Of a DNA stretch of 64,000 bases, positions 54,434-63,987 are shown piece by piece (within the stretch, counting starts at the first letter, position 1; the number at the start of each line of letters is the position of its first letter). Made by a program: the position numbers and the translations under genes. The notes below the pieces were generated by a model. It searched no databases and was not told the DNA's origin. It saw nothing but the letters and a program-made list of their open reading frames with translations. Source of the DNA: Heloderma charlesbogerti (lineage: Eukaryota > Chordata > Lepidosauria > Squamata > Helodermatidae); contig JANEZZ010002356.1 in the NCBI GenBank assembly GCA_026122225.1, forward strand, positions 124,001 to 188,000, read 5' to 3'.

Positions 54434-54634
54434 CAATGGAGGCTGGCGGCTCAGATGTCAGTGGGGGGGGGGGGTGAATCCGCTCCAGGTTTCAGTCAGA
54501 ACGAGTCAGAACACTAAAGGAGATTTGCAAGGTGCACCCACACCTTGGATAGCTCCTTTAGTTCTGGCTAGTTCTGACTGAAACCTGGAGCAGATTCACC
54601 ACCACACTGACATCAGAGCCACCAGCCTCTATTG
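54434..54634. mobile_element. Foldback hAT-like element (GGAGGCTGGTGGC family), copy 3 (201 bp)
   Basis: The flanks GCTGAATG (54426-54433) and CCTGAATC (54635-54642) match at 6 of 8. It starts CAATGGAGGCTGGCGGC and ends ACCAGCCTCTATTG. The hairpin arms are GGTTTCAGTCAGAACG and TAGTTCTGACTGAAACC. It lies at the end of a family X copy. Confidence 0.78.
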
Positions 54635-54642
54635 CCTGAATC

Positions 54643-55085
54643 CTGCCCCAAATCAGCCCTGCACAGAGACCTGCTTAAACCCTCCTCTGCTTTTGCAGCC
54701 TCCGGCAGACAGCTCAAAAATCCAAAAGCAGGTTTCTATGTGTGTCTACCCCAGTGGGTAGACTCACATAGCAGTGACTTTACATTTGTTTTGTTGGTTC
54801 ACAAATTGCCTGAGGCCAAACTAGATGATATGTTAAATGCATTATTGCATTTTACCTTTGTAGTGGCTGGAGACAAATGTAGGCATGAGCAACAGGGCTG
54901 GTGGCAGTGGATTTCCTTGGCCCATCCGCCCCTCGGTACCCCCCGAAAATGCTACAGAGAGGACCAGGGGACCCTGGTGAATGGGGTGAGCTGTGGTGCA
55001 GGTGGGGTGGGGGATCCCCCAAAATTGGGTGGATGCACCTTCCGTGAGCAGATCCTAGATTCCACCTTAGTTACCCCCCAAAAAA
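54643..55085. other. Unassigned sequence
   Basis: No gene or repeat end is recognised. Confidence 0.35.
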
Positions 55086-55245
55086 GGTAAAGGTGTCCCC
55101 AACCAGTCGTGTCCGACTCTAGGGTGCGGTGCTCATCCCCGTTTCTAAGCCGAAGAGCCAGCGCTGTCCGAAGACGCTTCCGTGGTCATGTGGCCGGCAT
55201 GACTGAACACCGAGGTGCACGGAACGCTGTTACCTTTCCCGCACA
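55086..55245 (+). repeat. Squamate SINE-like repeat with a BovB-end motif
   Basis: It begins GGTAAAGGTGTCCCC. It contains CAGTCGTGTCCGACTCT, the complement of the BovB 3' end (compare 836-858). It then reads AAGCCGAAGAGCCAGCGCTG and GGTCATGTGGCCGGCATGAC. It looks like a known squamate dispersed repeat that shares a BovB end segment. The class is inferred. Confidence 0.55.
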
Positions 55246-56023
55246 CTTTTAAATAGCAGTTACTGAGGGAAGATCCCCCTGCCCCAAAGCTGCTGTTCAG
55301 CTTGGGAGGGGAACTTTTGTTGGTGCCCACAGTAGATTCCTTCCTGGGAGGAACAGCATTGGTGAGGGAGGGGGAACTTGTCAGGATCACAGTGGTTAAC
55401 CCACCTCCCCACATGCCATTTAAAATGGGTGTGCGGAGCAAACATGTCACATATTTATCATATCATCTAGTTTGGTCCGAGAACATTTTAACTAAAAGAA
55501 ACTTGAAATTCTTTCCTTCCAGGTTTTTGTTAGAATTATCAGTATCTCATTCTCTTGCATTATAAGAGAAAATATTTCCATATAGTAGCTCCTTTTCAGT
55601 GTTTCCTTTCCTTTCTCTTTTTTCCCCCTTTGCTTTTCAGGCCATGTTTAAAAATGAAGAAAAATAGTCAGTTCTTTCCAGATCCTAATAATCCAATACA
55701 ATGGTAAACATTCATCTTGAAGGAAGTAAAAGGCAGTAGTGAGGTAAACAGGCTGTATATGAAAGTGGTGAGTTGGTGCTATTGTTTTCTTAGGGCCAAA
55801 CTAGACATGATGTTGAAGATGTATGAATGTATTTCCAACATCTTTCGCTGATATTGCTAAAAACAGCTGCAGGGGCTCCAGTTTGGATGGATGCTACAGC
55901 ATCCATGTTAATGCTTTTCTGCCACATCATGACACCTGATCCAAGCAATCCCCTGAAGGTGCTACTGGTCCTGGAAGGGAAAACATACAGGCACAATATG
56001 GCCTATTACTTAGGACTGTTTCT
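55246..56023. other. Unassigned sequence
   Basis: No gene is recognised. Confidence 0.35.
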
Positions 56024-56700
56024 GGTAGTACTGTGCTGAAAATTTAGATTCTTCCATTTTTGGCTTTTCATGGGCGGGGGAGTGGAAAATGAAAACTCTG
56101 GTGAAAGAGGCTGGGAGAGGTGAGAATTTCAGAGAATTTTCTCCTTGGGGAAGGGGACAGATAGGAGCACTGTTTTTTCTGCCTCTTTCGCAGGGATGGG
56201 GAGAATTGTAGGGAATGTTCTCCTTGGGGTTTCCCTGGACAGGGTTGGACAGGGTTTCCACATATCTTTTTAAGTGTAGGCAATTCTTGAAGGGTCTTCT
56301 TTCTATTTTTCATTTCGTTTAACAACAACAACACTCCCTGCGCTTGCAGGAGCCCAGCCGGGACTCGTCTCCAGCCCAGCAGTTCTTTGTGAACTCCCAG
56401 GAGACCATGTGACCTCTCCCTCTCCAATAGGCATTCAGGAAGAACTCCCGGCTGGAGAACAGTCCTGGGCTCCTGCAAGTGCAGGGAGTGTGTGTGTGTG
56501 TGTGTTTTTAAAAAAAATAAAAAATAGAAAGAAGACCCCTCAAGAATCACCTGCACTTTAAAAAAAGTATGTGGAAACCCTGTCCAACCCTGTCCAGGGA
56601 AACCCCAAGGAGAACATTCCCTACAATTCTCCCCATCCCTGCAAAAGAGGCAGAAAAAACAATGCTCCTACCTGTTCCCAGCACGTCTCCCAGGAGCCTT
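56024..56700. mobile_element. Large inverted-repeat element
   Basis: It starts near TAGTACTGTGCTGAAAATT. Inverted arms of about 165 bp lie at 56154-56317 and 56512-56684. Both hold GGGAATGTTCTCCTTGGGG and the doubled ACAGGGTTGGACAGGG. The loop of about 195 bp carries the GGCATTCAGGAAGAACTCC block and a (TG)n run (about 56486-56505). One half of this unit also appears at 6095-6340. The right border is uncertain. Confidence 0.7.
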
Positions 56701-56997
56701 TGTGGCACAATTCCTTTGTACTTCTTCTGTGATGAGATTCTCCACATCCCCCTTCTTGCCTTGCAAAGCACCTGTGTTGACATATATATGCTATACCTTT
56801 GGAGTGGAGGGGTGGTGGTTTACCTTTGGAGTGGAGGCTGAGGGTTTTATTTATTTTCTTTCTTTAACACCTAAAAAAACCCCCTCCTTGGCTGCTTCTC
56901 ACAGCCCATTATTCTTCCTAGCACACCTATGTCTGTATGTGTGATTGGCTTCCTCTAGGTAACTGCACATGCCCCCATTTCAGGACTATGGTGATTT

Positions 56998-57162
56998 GGG
57001 AGGGGGAATTTAAGCTTTCCCTCTCCTGTTTTCATGCTGGAACACCCCCCCCCCCCAATGGTTAAAAGAGGGGGGAAATGAGACTTTTTCTTTCTTCTTT
57101 AACCCCCCATGGGAGGATTTCAGCATGAAAATAGGAGGGGGAAAGCTTAAATCCCCCCTCCT
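56998..57162. repeat. Inverted repeat with pyrimidine/purine-rich arms
   Basis: The arms at 56998-57040 and 57119-57162 share AATTTAAGCTTTCCC and CCTGTTTTCATGCTG with their complements. The loop is C-rich, then AG-rich. Confidence 0.75.
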
Positions 57163-57599
57163 GAATCATTATGGTCTTGCATTTGGGGGTGGGGGGTGCT
57201 TACCCAGTGGTAAGTCAATCATGCTAGCTGTGCTAACTTACAAAGGGATAAAGTTGGTTGCTGTCAAATGAAGCACGGAGCTTAAGGAAGAGGGGCGGAC
57301 GGCACTGACAGGAGTGGCTGGTTTTTTTGACACTCTTGTCAGGTGGCTCTGTAGCCCTTTCCGACAAGACATGTGCAAGCCACCCTGCCAGGTATGGATG
57401 TCACAACAAGCCACCCTGAAAACAAGCCATGTGTTCTCAGGGTGGGTTGTGCGTGGTGAACAAAGCACACTGAGGAAACCACGCTGGGTTCAGACATCAT
57501 GACAAGCCACCCTGAAACAAACAAGACTGACAACCCATTGTGGGTTATTGCGTTATGCGAACCAGGCAGACTGGGGAAGATGTGACATGTGAGCCTCTG
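57163..57599. repeat. Foldback repeat of the GTTTAAGCC-like type, worn
   Basis: 57390-57560 has ACAAGCCACCCTGAAAAC and ACAAGCCACCCTGAAACAAAC as direct units, with CAGGGTGGGTTGTG in inverse orientation. It is related in style to 14070 and 47460 but has no clear ends. Confidence 0.4.
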
Positions 57600-57710
57600 G
57601 GTATTGATGGACTGCAACTCCCATCAGCCTTAGCTAGCATAGTCAGCGGTGAGGGAAGATGGGAGTTGGAGTCAAACAATGTCTGGAGGGCCATACATGC
57701 CCCATCCCTG
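57600..57710. mobile_element. MITE remnant of the TGCAACTCCCAT hairpin family
   Basis: GGACTGCAACTCCCATCAGC and GGGAGTTGGAGTCAAACAATG form the hairpin. The right end GCCCCATCCCTG matches the end of 7714-7839. The left end is missing. Confidence 0.6.
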
Positions 57711-58383
57711 CCTTGAATACAGCTCAGCCTCCAGCCTTCTGTTCTTTTCTTAGACTAGGTCAAATCCTGTTACAGGCATGCATTAGGAGCTGTATATAAT
57801 TCTACTGAATAAACCTGTTGGTAGCCCATACCTGTATGGAGCCTGAATCTAACATAGAAGTTGAACAGCACACAAATGGCTGTACGATAGAGGTGTTTTC
57901 CAGACTTGCAGCCCAAGAACTTTGAGAGGATGTATTTGGGATTGAACCTTGACTTACTGGACGCAATATGTATGTACTGCTGTTAATAAAGGCCTCCATC
58001 CTCCTTGTGCAAACAGTAGCGACATATTAATGGGCGGTAGCCCAATATTGTGAAAATATTTTTAAAAATAAAGCAAGTAGTGCTGTTGTGCAGAAAAGAC
58101 TGGTTGGTAGCCTAGTAAGAATTAAAGGTTTTATTATTTGTAGGGCCCAGGCTAACATGTATCTTGCAAAAGAAATTAGACCAATAAAGTTACTAGGCAA
58201 GGGAATGGATACATCAGTGGAACTGTCAACAGATACTTCTCCTATGAGACACATAGTAAAAGACTGAATGTTCTGGAAAGTTACAAATATAAATTGAATA
58301 ACCTCAATTATGTATTACAATTATTTTCTCATGCCATTTCAATGCAGTCTGGTAATATTAGAAAGTATGAAAACAAACAAAGA
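57711..58383. other. Unassigned, possible decayed coding stretch on the plus strand
   Basis: From about 57842 to 58266 one plus-strand frame reads like protein for about 140 codons with three internal stops, for example VEQHTNGCTIEVFSRLAAQE, SAVVQKRLVGSLVRIKGFII and KLLGKGMDTSVELSTDTSPM. I do not recognise a family. It could be a worn retroelement or a processed pseudogene, or chance. Confidence 0.25.
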
Positions 58384-58473
58384 CAAAGGCAGCAATCCTG
58401 TGCACATCTGGGAGTACGTCCCATTGAACTTGGTGGGGCTTACTCCTGAAAAGATATGTACGCAATTGCACTG
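58384..58473. repeat. Reptile palindromic repeat
   Basis: GCAATCCTGTGCACATCTGG, TCCCATTGAACTTGGTGGGG, and ATGTACGCAATTGCAC: the same kind of unit as at 3499 and 13508. Confidence 0.6.
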
Positions 58474-58476
58474 TAA

Positions 58477-58938
58477 GGGAGCAATCCTATGGCCGCTAGA
58501 CAGCAGCTAGATGGCCATAGGATATTGTGCTATCTGGGAACCGACCTCGAAGCCCGCGCTCCGCGGTCGGTTCTCAGAGAACCAGCCTCTCCCCACTTAC
58601 GTGCTGCTTCCGAGACAGTGGAACAGCCCTGTCCTCCATGCTTGGAAGAGGAGCATGGAGCAGCCAAAAAGGGGCGTGGCTGGGGGCGTTCTGGGGCAGG
58701 GAGGGCGGAAATGCCTGTACGACACATCCTATGTGTCACATCCTATGTGTCGTACAGCAGCCTCCTTCCCCACTCTGTTCTCCCATGGCTAGACAGCTGC
58801 AATCGGCTGTCTAGCCGAAAATGCAGGGCAGGGGAAGTGTGGAGGGAACGATCCCCTCTGTGCTTCTGCTGCGCTGCTTTGGATAGGCGGTCACCTTTGA
58901 GTTCGGAGGTGGCTTCCTATCTGGATAGGATTGCTTCC
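58477..58938. mobile_element. 462-bp PIF/Harbinger-like MITE
   Basis: It starts GGGAGCAATCCTATGGCCG and ends CTGGATAGGATTGCTTCC. The left flank is TAA (58474-58476) and the right is TCT, so the duplication is worn. The centre contains the CGACACATCCTATGTGTC palindrome in a doubled form, seen singly in 21665-22077. The arms include TAGACAGCAGCTAGATGGCC. Confidence 0.72.
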
Positions 58939-58959
58939 TCTGTGGCTCAGTTCCAATGT

Positions 58960-59230
58960 AGTGGAGAACCGTGGTTTCCCATTATGTGAACAAACTGTGG
59001 TGAGACTTGGTCTCAAGTGCTCTCCCTCTCCCTCCTGTTCTTTTATGGCCCAAAAGGAGGAGATGCTTTTGATTTTAAGCTAACCACAGTTCCCATGACA
59101 TCTAAACTTCTGAAAGTATGGTTTGCTTAAACTATGGTTAGTGAGAGCAAGCCAGGATCAAACATAGTTTAAGCAAACCACAGTTCTCTGAGTCTGAATG
59201 TTACGGGAAACTGCAGTTAGTTTAAAACCA
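58960..59230. repeat. Foldback repeat with GGTTTGCTTAAACTATGG arms
   Basis: GGTTTGCTTAAACTATGGTT (59120-59139) faces AACATAGTTTAAGCAAACC (59161-59179). Outer related motifs are AACCGTGGTTTCCC and GGGAAACTGCAG. No clear ends. Confidence 0.6.
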
Positions 59231-59720
59231 GAAACAGAAGTTTCCTGCAGAATATAATTAGAAATGGGTGGTTTCTTTATATTCAGTAATTTGCATTTGT
59301 TTGGCCTGCCAAGGCTATATATTTTTTTGTTGCCACTATGGTTATCAGCACTCCAGCTGTTACAGGCTTAATCATGTGCAGATAGAGAATGAAAGACCAC
59401 TTGGAGTTTTCAGTTTAATGCACCCACCTGTTGTAGAACAAGACACTACTTCAACGGCAATTGCATTTAGCACTCTGGGGGCATGCAACAGTGTGAAGAG
59501 GAAAAGAAGATGGGCTAAGAAAAGAAAAAGTATGTTACTGAAAAAATGATTTTCAATGAAATCAGTGAAGTTATTTCTACTGAAATATCAGGCTACCAGT
59601 AATATATGAGAGGCTGAAAAAGGGAGACGCAGAAGGAAAATATTAGGAATGTGGAATGATATAATCTAAACAAGACTATGAACAGCACCATAATCCAGCT
59701 GGTCCTTGCAGGCACATAGA
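59231..59720. other. Unassigned sequence
   Basis: No gene or repeat is recognised. Confidence 0.35.
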
Positions 59721-59935
59721 GGGACTGTAGCTCAGTGGTAGAGCACATACTTTGCATGTAGAAGGTTCTTGGTCAATGCCTAGAATCTCCAGTTTAAAGG
59801 ATCAGGTAGCAGGCAATGGGGAAAACCTCTGCCTGAGACCCTGGAGAGCCACTGGCAATCAGAGAAGACAATACTGGGCTAGATGGACCAATGATCTCAT
59901 GCAGTATAAGACAACTTCCTGTGCTCCATAGGAGC
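59721..59935 (+). mobile_element. tRNA-derived SINE, most complete copy
   Basis: A box TAGCTCAGTGGTAGAGC at 59728-59744. The B box region GGTTCTTGGTCAATGCC is worn from GGTTCAATCCC. The body reads AAAGGATCAGGTAGCAGGC, CTCTGCCTGAGACCCTGG and AGAGCCACTGGC. The tail reads GACAATACTGGGCTAGATGG, ACCAATGATCTCATGCAG and TATAAGACAACTTCCTGTG. The anticodon-arm region is not tRNA-like enough for a gene. Confidence 0.82.
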
Positions 59936-60549
59936 ATCAGTGAATACACAGAGCTCTCTTGTCTACAATGTCTCTTCCATCTACTTCACTGGAGAGGTCT
60001 TGGCCAGAAAGGGATGTGTATTCAGCACTGGCACATCACTGAAGTGAAAGAGGAAAGGGGAAGAAACTGTGTGTGGGGGCTAATATGCACATAGGGCTGT
60101 GGATTGAGGGCAGTGTGCATACGTCTATTGCATTAGAGTGAGTTGGCATTTTCCTTCTCACTGTGGTAGAGGGAAGCAGTTGCATAAAGTGAATCAAATG
60201 GAATTACAAGATTAAATACTCTTTCAAACAGGATTTCTTGCATGTCAAATGTTCTGATTTATGGCACTCGGCACAAGCAAAGTACATGGGGACTGTGATG
60301 GTTAGGAATGGCTAAATCCTGCATGTAAATTCCTATTTATCAGATGTTTTCCTAGATGTCTGCTGGGCAGATGGGTTCTCAATACAAAGTCTGAAAAACG
60401 ATCCCCATTGGGTCACCAAAAAGGCTGCCTCCAAGGATACAGAACCCAGCACATGCATCAGCTCCTCCTCACCCTCTTGGTTCTCCAGATGACTCCACAG
60501 AGGATGCAAGGCTAGCAGGAGGACCCAATCCACATTGAGAAGGTCACAG
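59936..60549. other. Unassigned sequence
   Basis: No gene is recognised. Confidence 0.35.
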
Positions 60550-60950
60550 AAGTAGGAATGGGGGAGAGTTTCGTTCAGTTCGCATTTTGATATGAATGTA
60601 CCAGATTTGCACTTCTCGAATCAAAATGTGAACTGGAACATAGTTATCCTTTGGTATTTGCACTTCTCTGAATATATGGAGTTCTCCAAACAAAAAATGC
60701 ATACAAAAATGCATATATTGGTGAAAAAATGTACAAAAGAGCAGTATATAAAGGGAAAGTGCTTGCACAAATGTGTGTATTAGGCAAATATATGTATAAA
60801 ATGTATATTTTAGGAGAAATGCATATCATTTTTTGTGCTGACTTTTTCAAAAAGTCTCTGCTGATGTGGGAACAGGATGGAATGAATGAAGGACTGGAAA
60901 AATAGGAAACCAAAATTGACAAATTCATCTATTCCTCCACAGAAATCTTA
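60550..60950. repeat. hAT-like AT-rich repeat
   Basis: AGGAATGGGGGAGAGTTTCG at the start and TCATCTATTCCTCC at the end are roughly inverted. The interior has many TTTGCAC/GTGCAAA-type words, as in 4045 and 5790. Provisional. Confidence 0.4.
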
Positions 60951-61090
60951 GAGGTCCAAGATGCTTCCCCCATCTAATTTACCCCTAGTGTAGCACAGCA
61001 TCATAGGAATGGTAGTTTCCCATAGCAATAACAACCTGGATATGCCAGTGCATGTGTGGGAATGTCAAGGCTCTCTATTGCTACATCTTC
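60951..61090. other. Unassigned short stretch
   Basis: Nothing is recognised. Confidence 0.3.
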
Positions 61091-61320
61091 CAGGTGAGAA
61101 TAGGACCCTGCCCACTCCCTAGATGGTTCTGTGGCAACAGTAATGCTAGTTGGGACATTCCAGTCCATGATCCAGGTGAGAATTGATTATCACCTGGAAT
61201 TATTATTTTATATTATTACTATAATTATTAATTCCAGATGAGGTCTTCTACACCTTCCAGGTGAGAATTGGACTCTGTCCAACTCCCTGCTTGTTGGGAC
61301 ATTCCAGTCCATGGTAATAA
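61091..61320. repeat. Local direct duplication with CCAGGTGAGAAT units
   Basis: CCAGGTGAGAAT occurs at about 61091, 61177 and 61257. The first and third are followed by similar GGAC-CTG-CCAACTCCC and GTTGGGACATTCCAGTCCATG sequence, so a unit of about 165 bp is repeated. The middle holds an AT-rich insert. Confidence 0.7.
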
Positions 61321-62784
61321 GGGCATCTTCTACCCTTCACTTCCAGTTCAGTGCTAAATCCTGCAACCAGCGCTGCAGGAAGATGCTATCTGGACAAAGC
61401 CTGAAAATGAGTAGGGTTTTGTTTCTTGCCTTCTTCAAAATAAAAAATGAGAAGGACAAGGAAATTCTTGGGAAGCATTACATCATAGCTAGAGCAAGCA
61501 ACCCTACACCTTCCCAGTTCTCTTAGCCTATCTATAGAATTTTTTTAAAAAAAAATGCCTTTAGAGGACAATCATATGGCCCCTAGATAGCATCCCAGGG
61601 CCATTGGATTGTGGATGAAAGCCCCCCCAAGGCCCTAGACAGAACTCCAACCTAAGAGGGGTTTCCCAGCATTGGAGCCATTATTTTGGTTCTTCCCAGT
61701 TACCTCAGAGGATCTATGAGGTCAGAGGACCTCCAACCTCATGGGTGTATGTGTGAAATGGGCATGTTGTGGGGTTTCATGGGTGAGGAGGGAGTGTCCA
61801 AGGATCCTAAGCCTTTCTAGCCCCTAACCATGCCCCCAATTTTAAATGTTCCCCTCCCATTGCCAGCAATGGAAAGGAATGATTTTTCTTCCATCCATGG
61901 ACTGAAGAAAAATACAAGAAGCCCCAGCTCCATCTCGACTGCTGGCAAGAGCCAAGGGCCAATCTTGGAGTGCTCTGGAGAGAGCATAACATTGTTACCT
62001 CAGTCTCCCTTTTTATATTCAGAAGTGTCTGTCCACATAGAGAAATGGTAGAATTACAATTGGGACCTGTTGTTTCACTTTTGTGATCAGTGTCTTCCAA
62101 AATAAGTACGTGGCATTCTAGTTCAGTTGTGGCGAGTCAGCAGTTACAAAATACATCTAGCTGATATCAGCATAAAAATATTCTTCCCGGATATTTGGCA
62201 ATACATCACATGGGAAAGCTAATAATAGTTCTTCACTATTTTACATTTGCATGTAACATTGGCTTCAAGTCAATGAAAATGACTGGAAAGCTGGACTTTG
62301 AAATCATTATAACATACTGTATGGGGGTGGGGAGGGGAATGACCTCTCATTAATTAATTTATGAAGAATATTCCTAGTTCTGAGAAGCTAAAATCTGAGG
62401 ACAAAGAACCCATAGAAAGCTTCAGAAGTAAAGAAAAAAGTTAACAGAGATGCCTTTTCTTTCTGGCAGCTTTTGCATGTGACTTTCATATGACTTAAAT
62501 TATGGGCAAATGTTTCAAGCAAAAGAGGTCTGATGTATTAAAACCAACACACTTTTGGGGAAGATTATGTTATATAGAAATGTCCATGATTTATTTTTAA
62601 TTGCTGTCTCTATTTATTTATAAATATGGCAGATATAATGATCTGATGACATTCACTCCAAAACCCATTCTGGGGACTAGATGGTTATTTTTATGGGGCC
62701 TGCATAGGCAAAACACGAACACTTCAGGGTACAATCCCTCTAACCAAAGATAATGGGAGTAGAGAAGATAACTTCAGGAGTAAC
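61321..62784. other. Unassigned sequence, about 1.5 kb
   Basis: 61562-61640 has a Harbinger-like end (GAGGACAATCATATGGCCCC and CCATTGGATTGTGG). Otherwise there is no gene or recognised repeat. Confidence 0.4.
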
Positions 62785-62830
62785 CCTACACATGTTTAGA
62801 CAGAAAAAAGTCCTATAACTCCCAGTTCAC
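62785..62830. repeat. Half of a Harbinger-like hairpin MITE
   Basis: ACCCTACACATGTTTAGACAG and GTCCTATAACTCCCAG form one arm of the 9101-type hairpin. Confidence 0.5.
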
Positions 62831-62898
62831 ATGTCATTCACGCAGAAGCAGTCACATTAAATTCCTGGCATTAATTGGTCCTCAAGGCTTTCGGGCAT

Positions 62899-62976
62899 AA
62901 AATCATAGAATAGCAGGGTTGGAAGGGGCCTACAAGGCCATCGAATCCAACCCCCTGCTCAATGCAGGAATCCAGT
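62899..62976 (-). repeat. CR1 3' tail fragment
   Basis: AATCATAGAATAGCAGGGTTG, GGAAGGGGCCTACAAGGCC and CCCCCTGCTCAATGCAGG: the complement of the CR1 3' end, about 78 bp. Confidence 0.88.
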
Positions 62977-62984
62977 GCAGGGGC

Positions 62985-63060
62985 ACTGCTGTCAGTCAGA
63001 GTACACAATACTGACTAGGTGGATCAGTGGTCTGGTTCAATATAAGGCAGCTTCACATGT
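62985..63060 (+). repeat. 3' part of a tRNA-derived SINE
   Basis: CAATACTGACTAGGTGGATC, AGTGGTCTGGTTCAATATAAG and GCAGCTTCACATGTTC match the tail of the 59721 SINE. The head is replaced by the CR1 tail to its left. Confidence 0.7.
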
Positions 63061-63083
63061 TCAGACTTCAAAGAAAGCATTTT

Positions 63084-63427
63084 GGAGAGCAATCCTACAG
63101 TCCCTGGGGGCGGTCGGAGATCCAACCCCAGACCCCTACCCCTCAGAGCCAGCATGGAAAAAAAAACCATGCCAGCTACCTCTCCGAGGTTGGAACTCAA
63201 CCTCGTAGAGGGGGAAAGGGAGGCATTCTGGTGGGCAGGGAGGGGAAGAGATGGGAGAGGCCAGGATAGGAGCAAAAATACTGGAGATTGGAGGACAGGG
63301 AGGTGAAGATCGCCTCCACAGCTCCTCCTGCCCTGCCAGCTTCAGCCCAGCAAGGTATAGGACACTTGGAAGCCTCCGAGTCTGGGGATTTCCAAGCAGT
63401 GAGGGTGCAATTGATGGGATTGCACCC
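63084..63427. mobile_element. PIF/Harbinger-like MITE (about 344 bp)
   Basis: It starts GGAGAGCAATCCTACAGTCC and ends GATGGGATTGCACCC. The right flank is TTA. The left flank is TTT/TTG. The arms include CAGTCCCTGG and CCAAGCAGTGAGGG-like worn pairs. Confidence 0.55.
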
Positions 63428-63729
63428 TTAAAGTCCCGTTGACATCAATAGGAGAGAGATAAAGACATGCGTAACTCTCCCATTAAAATCAATGGGACTT
63501 ACAAGTGCCTGAGTTGGGCTGGATCATGCCCCTCATGTTTCCCCATAATTATTCTAGGCCTTTTGGGAACCAATATGACTATGGCCATGTCAATGTGTTC
63601 TACCACAAAGAAAGGTTCCTTGGTAGAAATATCTCCTTGATCTGGAAATCCCTTGCGCATGCACAGGTTCCAATGAACATGTGGAGCTCCACCACCTCCA
63701 GAGGCTTGCGCAGTCATTTCAGTGAAGGT
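63428..63729. other. Unassigned sequence with a short palindromic repeat
   Basis: 63435-63500 has GTCCCGTTGACATCAATAGG and CCATTAAAATCAATGGGACT as an inverted pair, the reptile CCCATTGA-type repeat. The rest is unassigned. Confidence 0.4.
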
Positions 63730-63850
63730 GCTCTGTGTTTGGAGTTCAGAACCTTTTTCAGCCCGAGGGCCAAATTTCATTTTGGAGAAGCTTTCTGGGG
63801 CTGTATGTGGGCAGGTCTGAAGGCAGAACTGGCGGAGCTAAAGTAACAGA
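63730..63850. repeat. Charlie-like hAT fragment
   Basis: CAGAACCTTTTTCAGCCCGAGG and GCCAAATTTCATTTTGGAGAAG are shared with 11395 (CAGCCCAACGGCTGAATTCC) and 46000. Confidence 0.5.
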
Positions 63851-63851
63851 G

Positions 63852-63987
63852 TGTAGCATCCAATATTTGTCCTACATAGAGTAGACCCACTGAAATGAAT
63901 GAGACTTAGGCTAGTCGTGATTAATGTACCCCCAATTCATTTCAATGGGTCTACTCTATGTAGGACTAACATTAGATACTACCCCCA
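63852..63987. repeat. Palindromic reptile repeat (CTACATAGAGTAGACCCA)
   Basis: The left arm TTTGTCCTACATAGAGTAG, then ACCCACTGAAATGAATGAG. The right arm is the complement, CATTTCAATGGGTCTACTC, then TATGTAGGACTAAC. The outer words GTAGCATCCAA and TTAGATACTACC also pair. The unit is about 135 bp. Confidence 0.75.
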
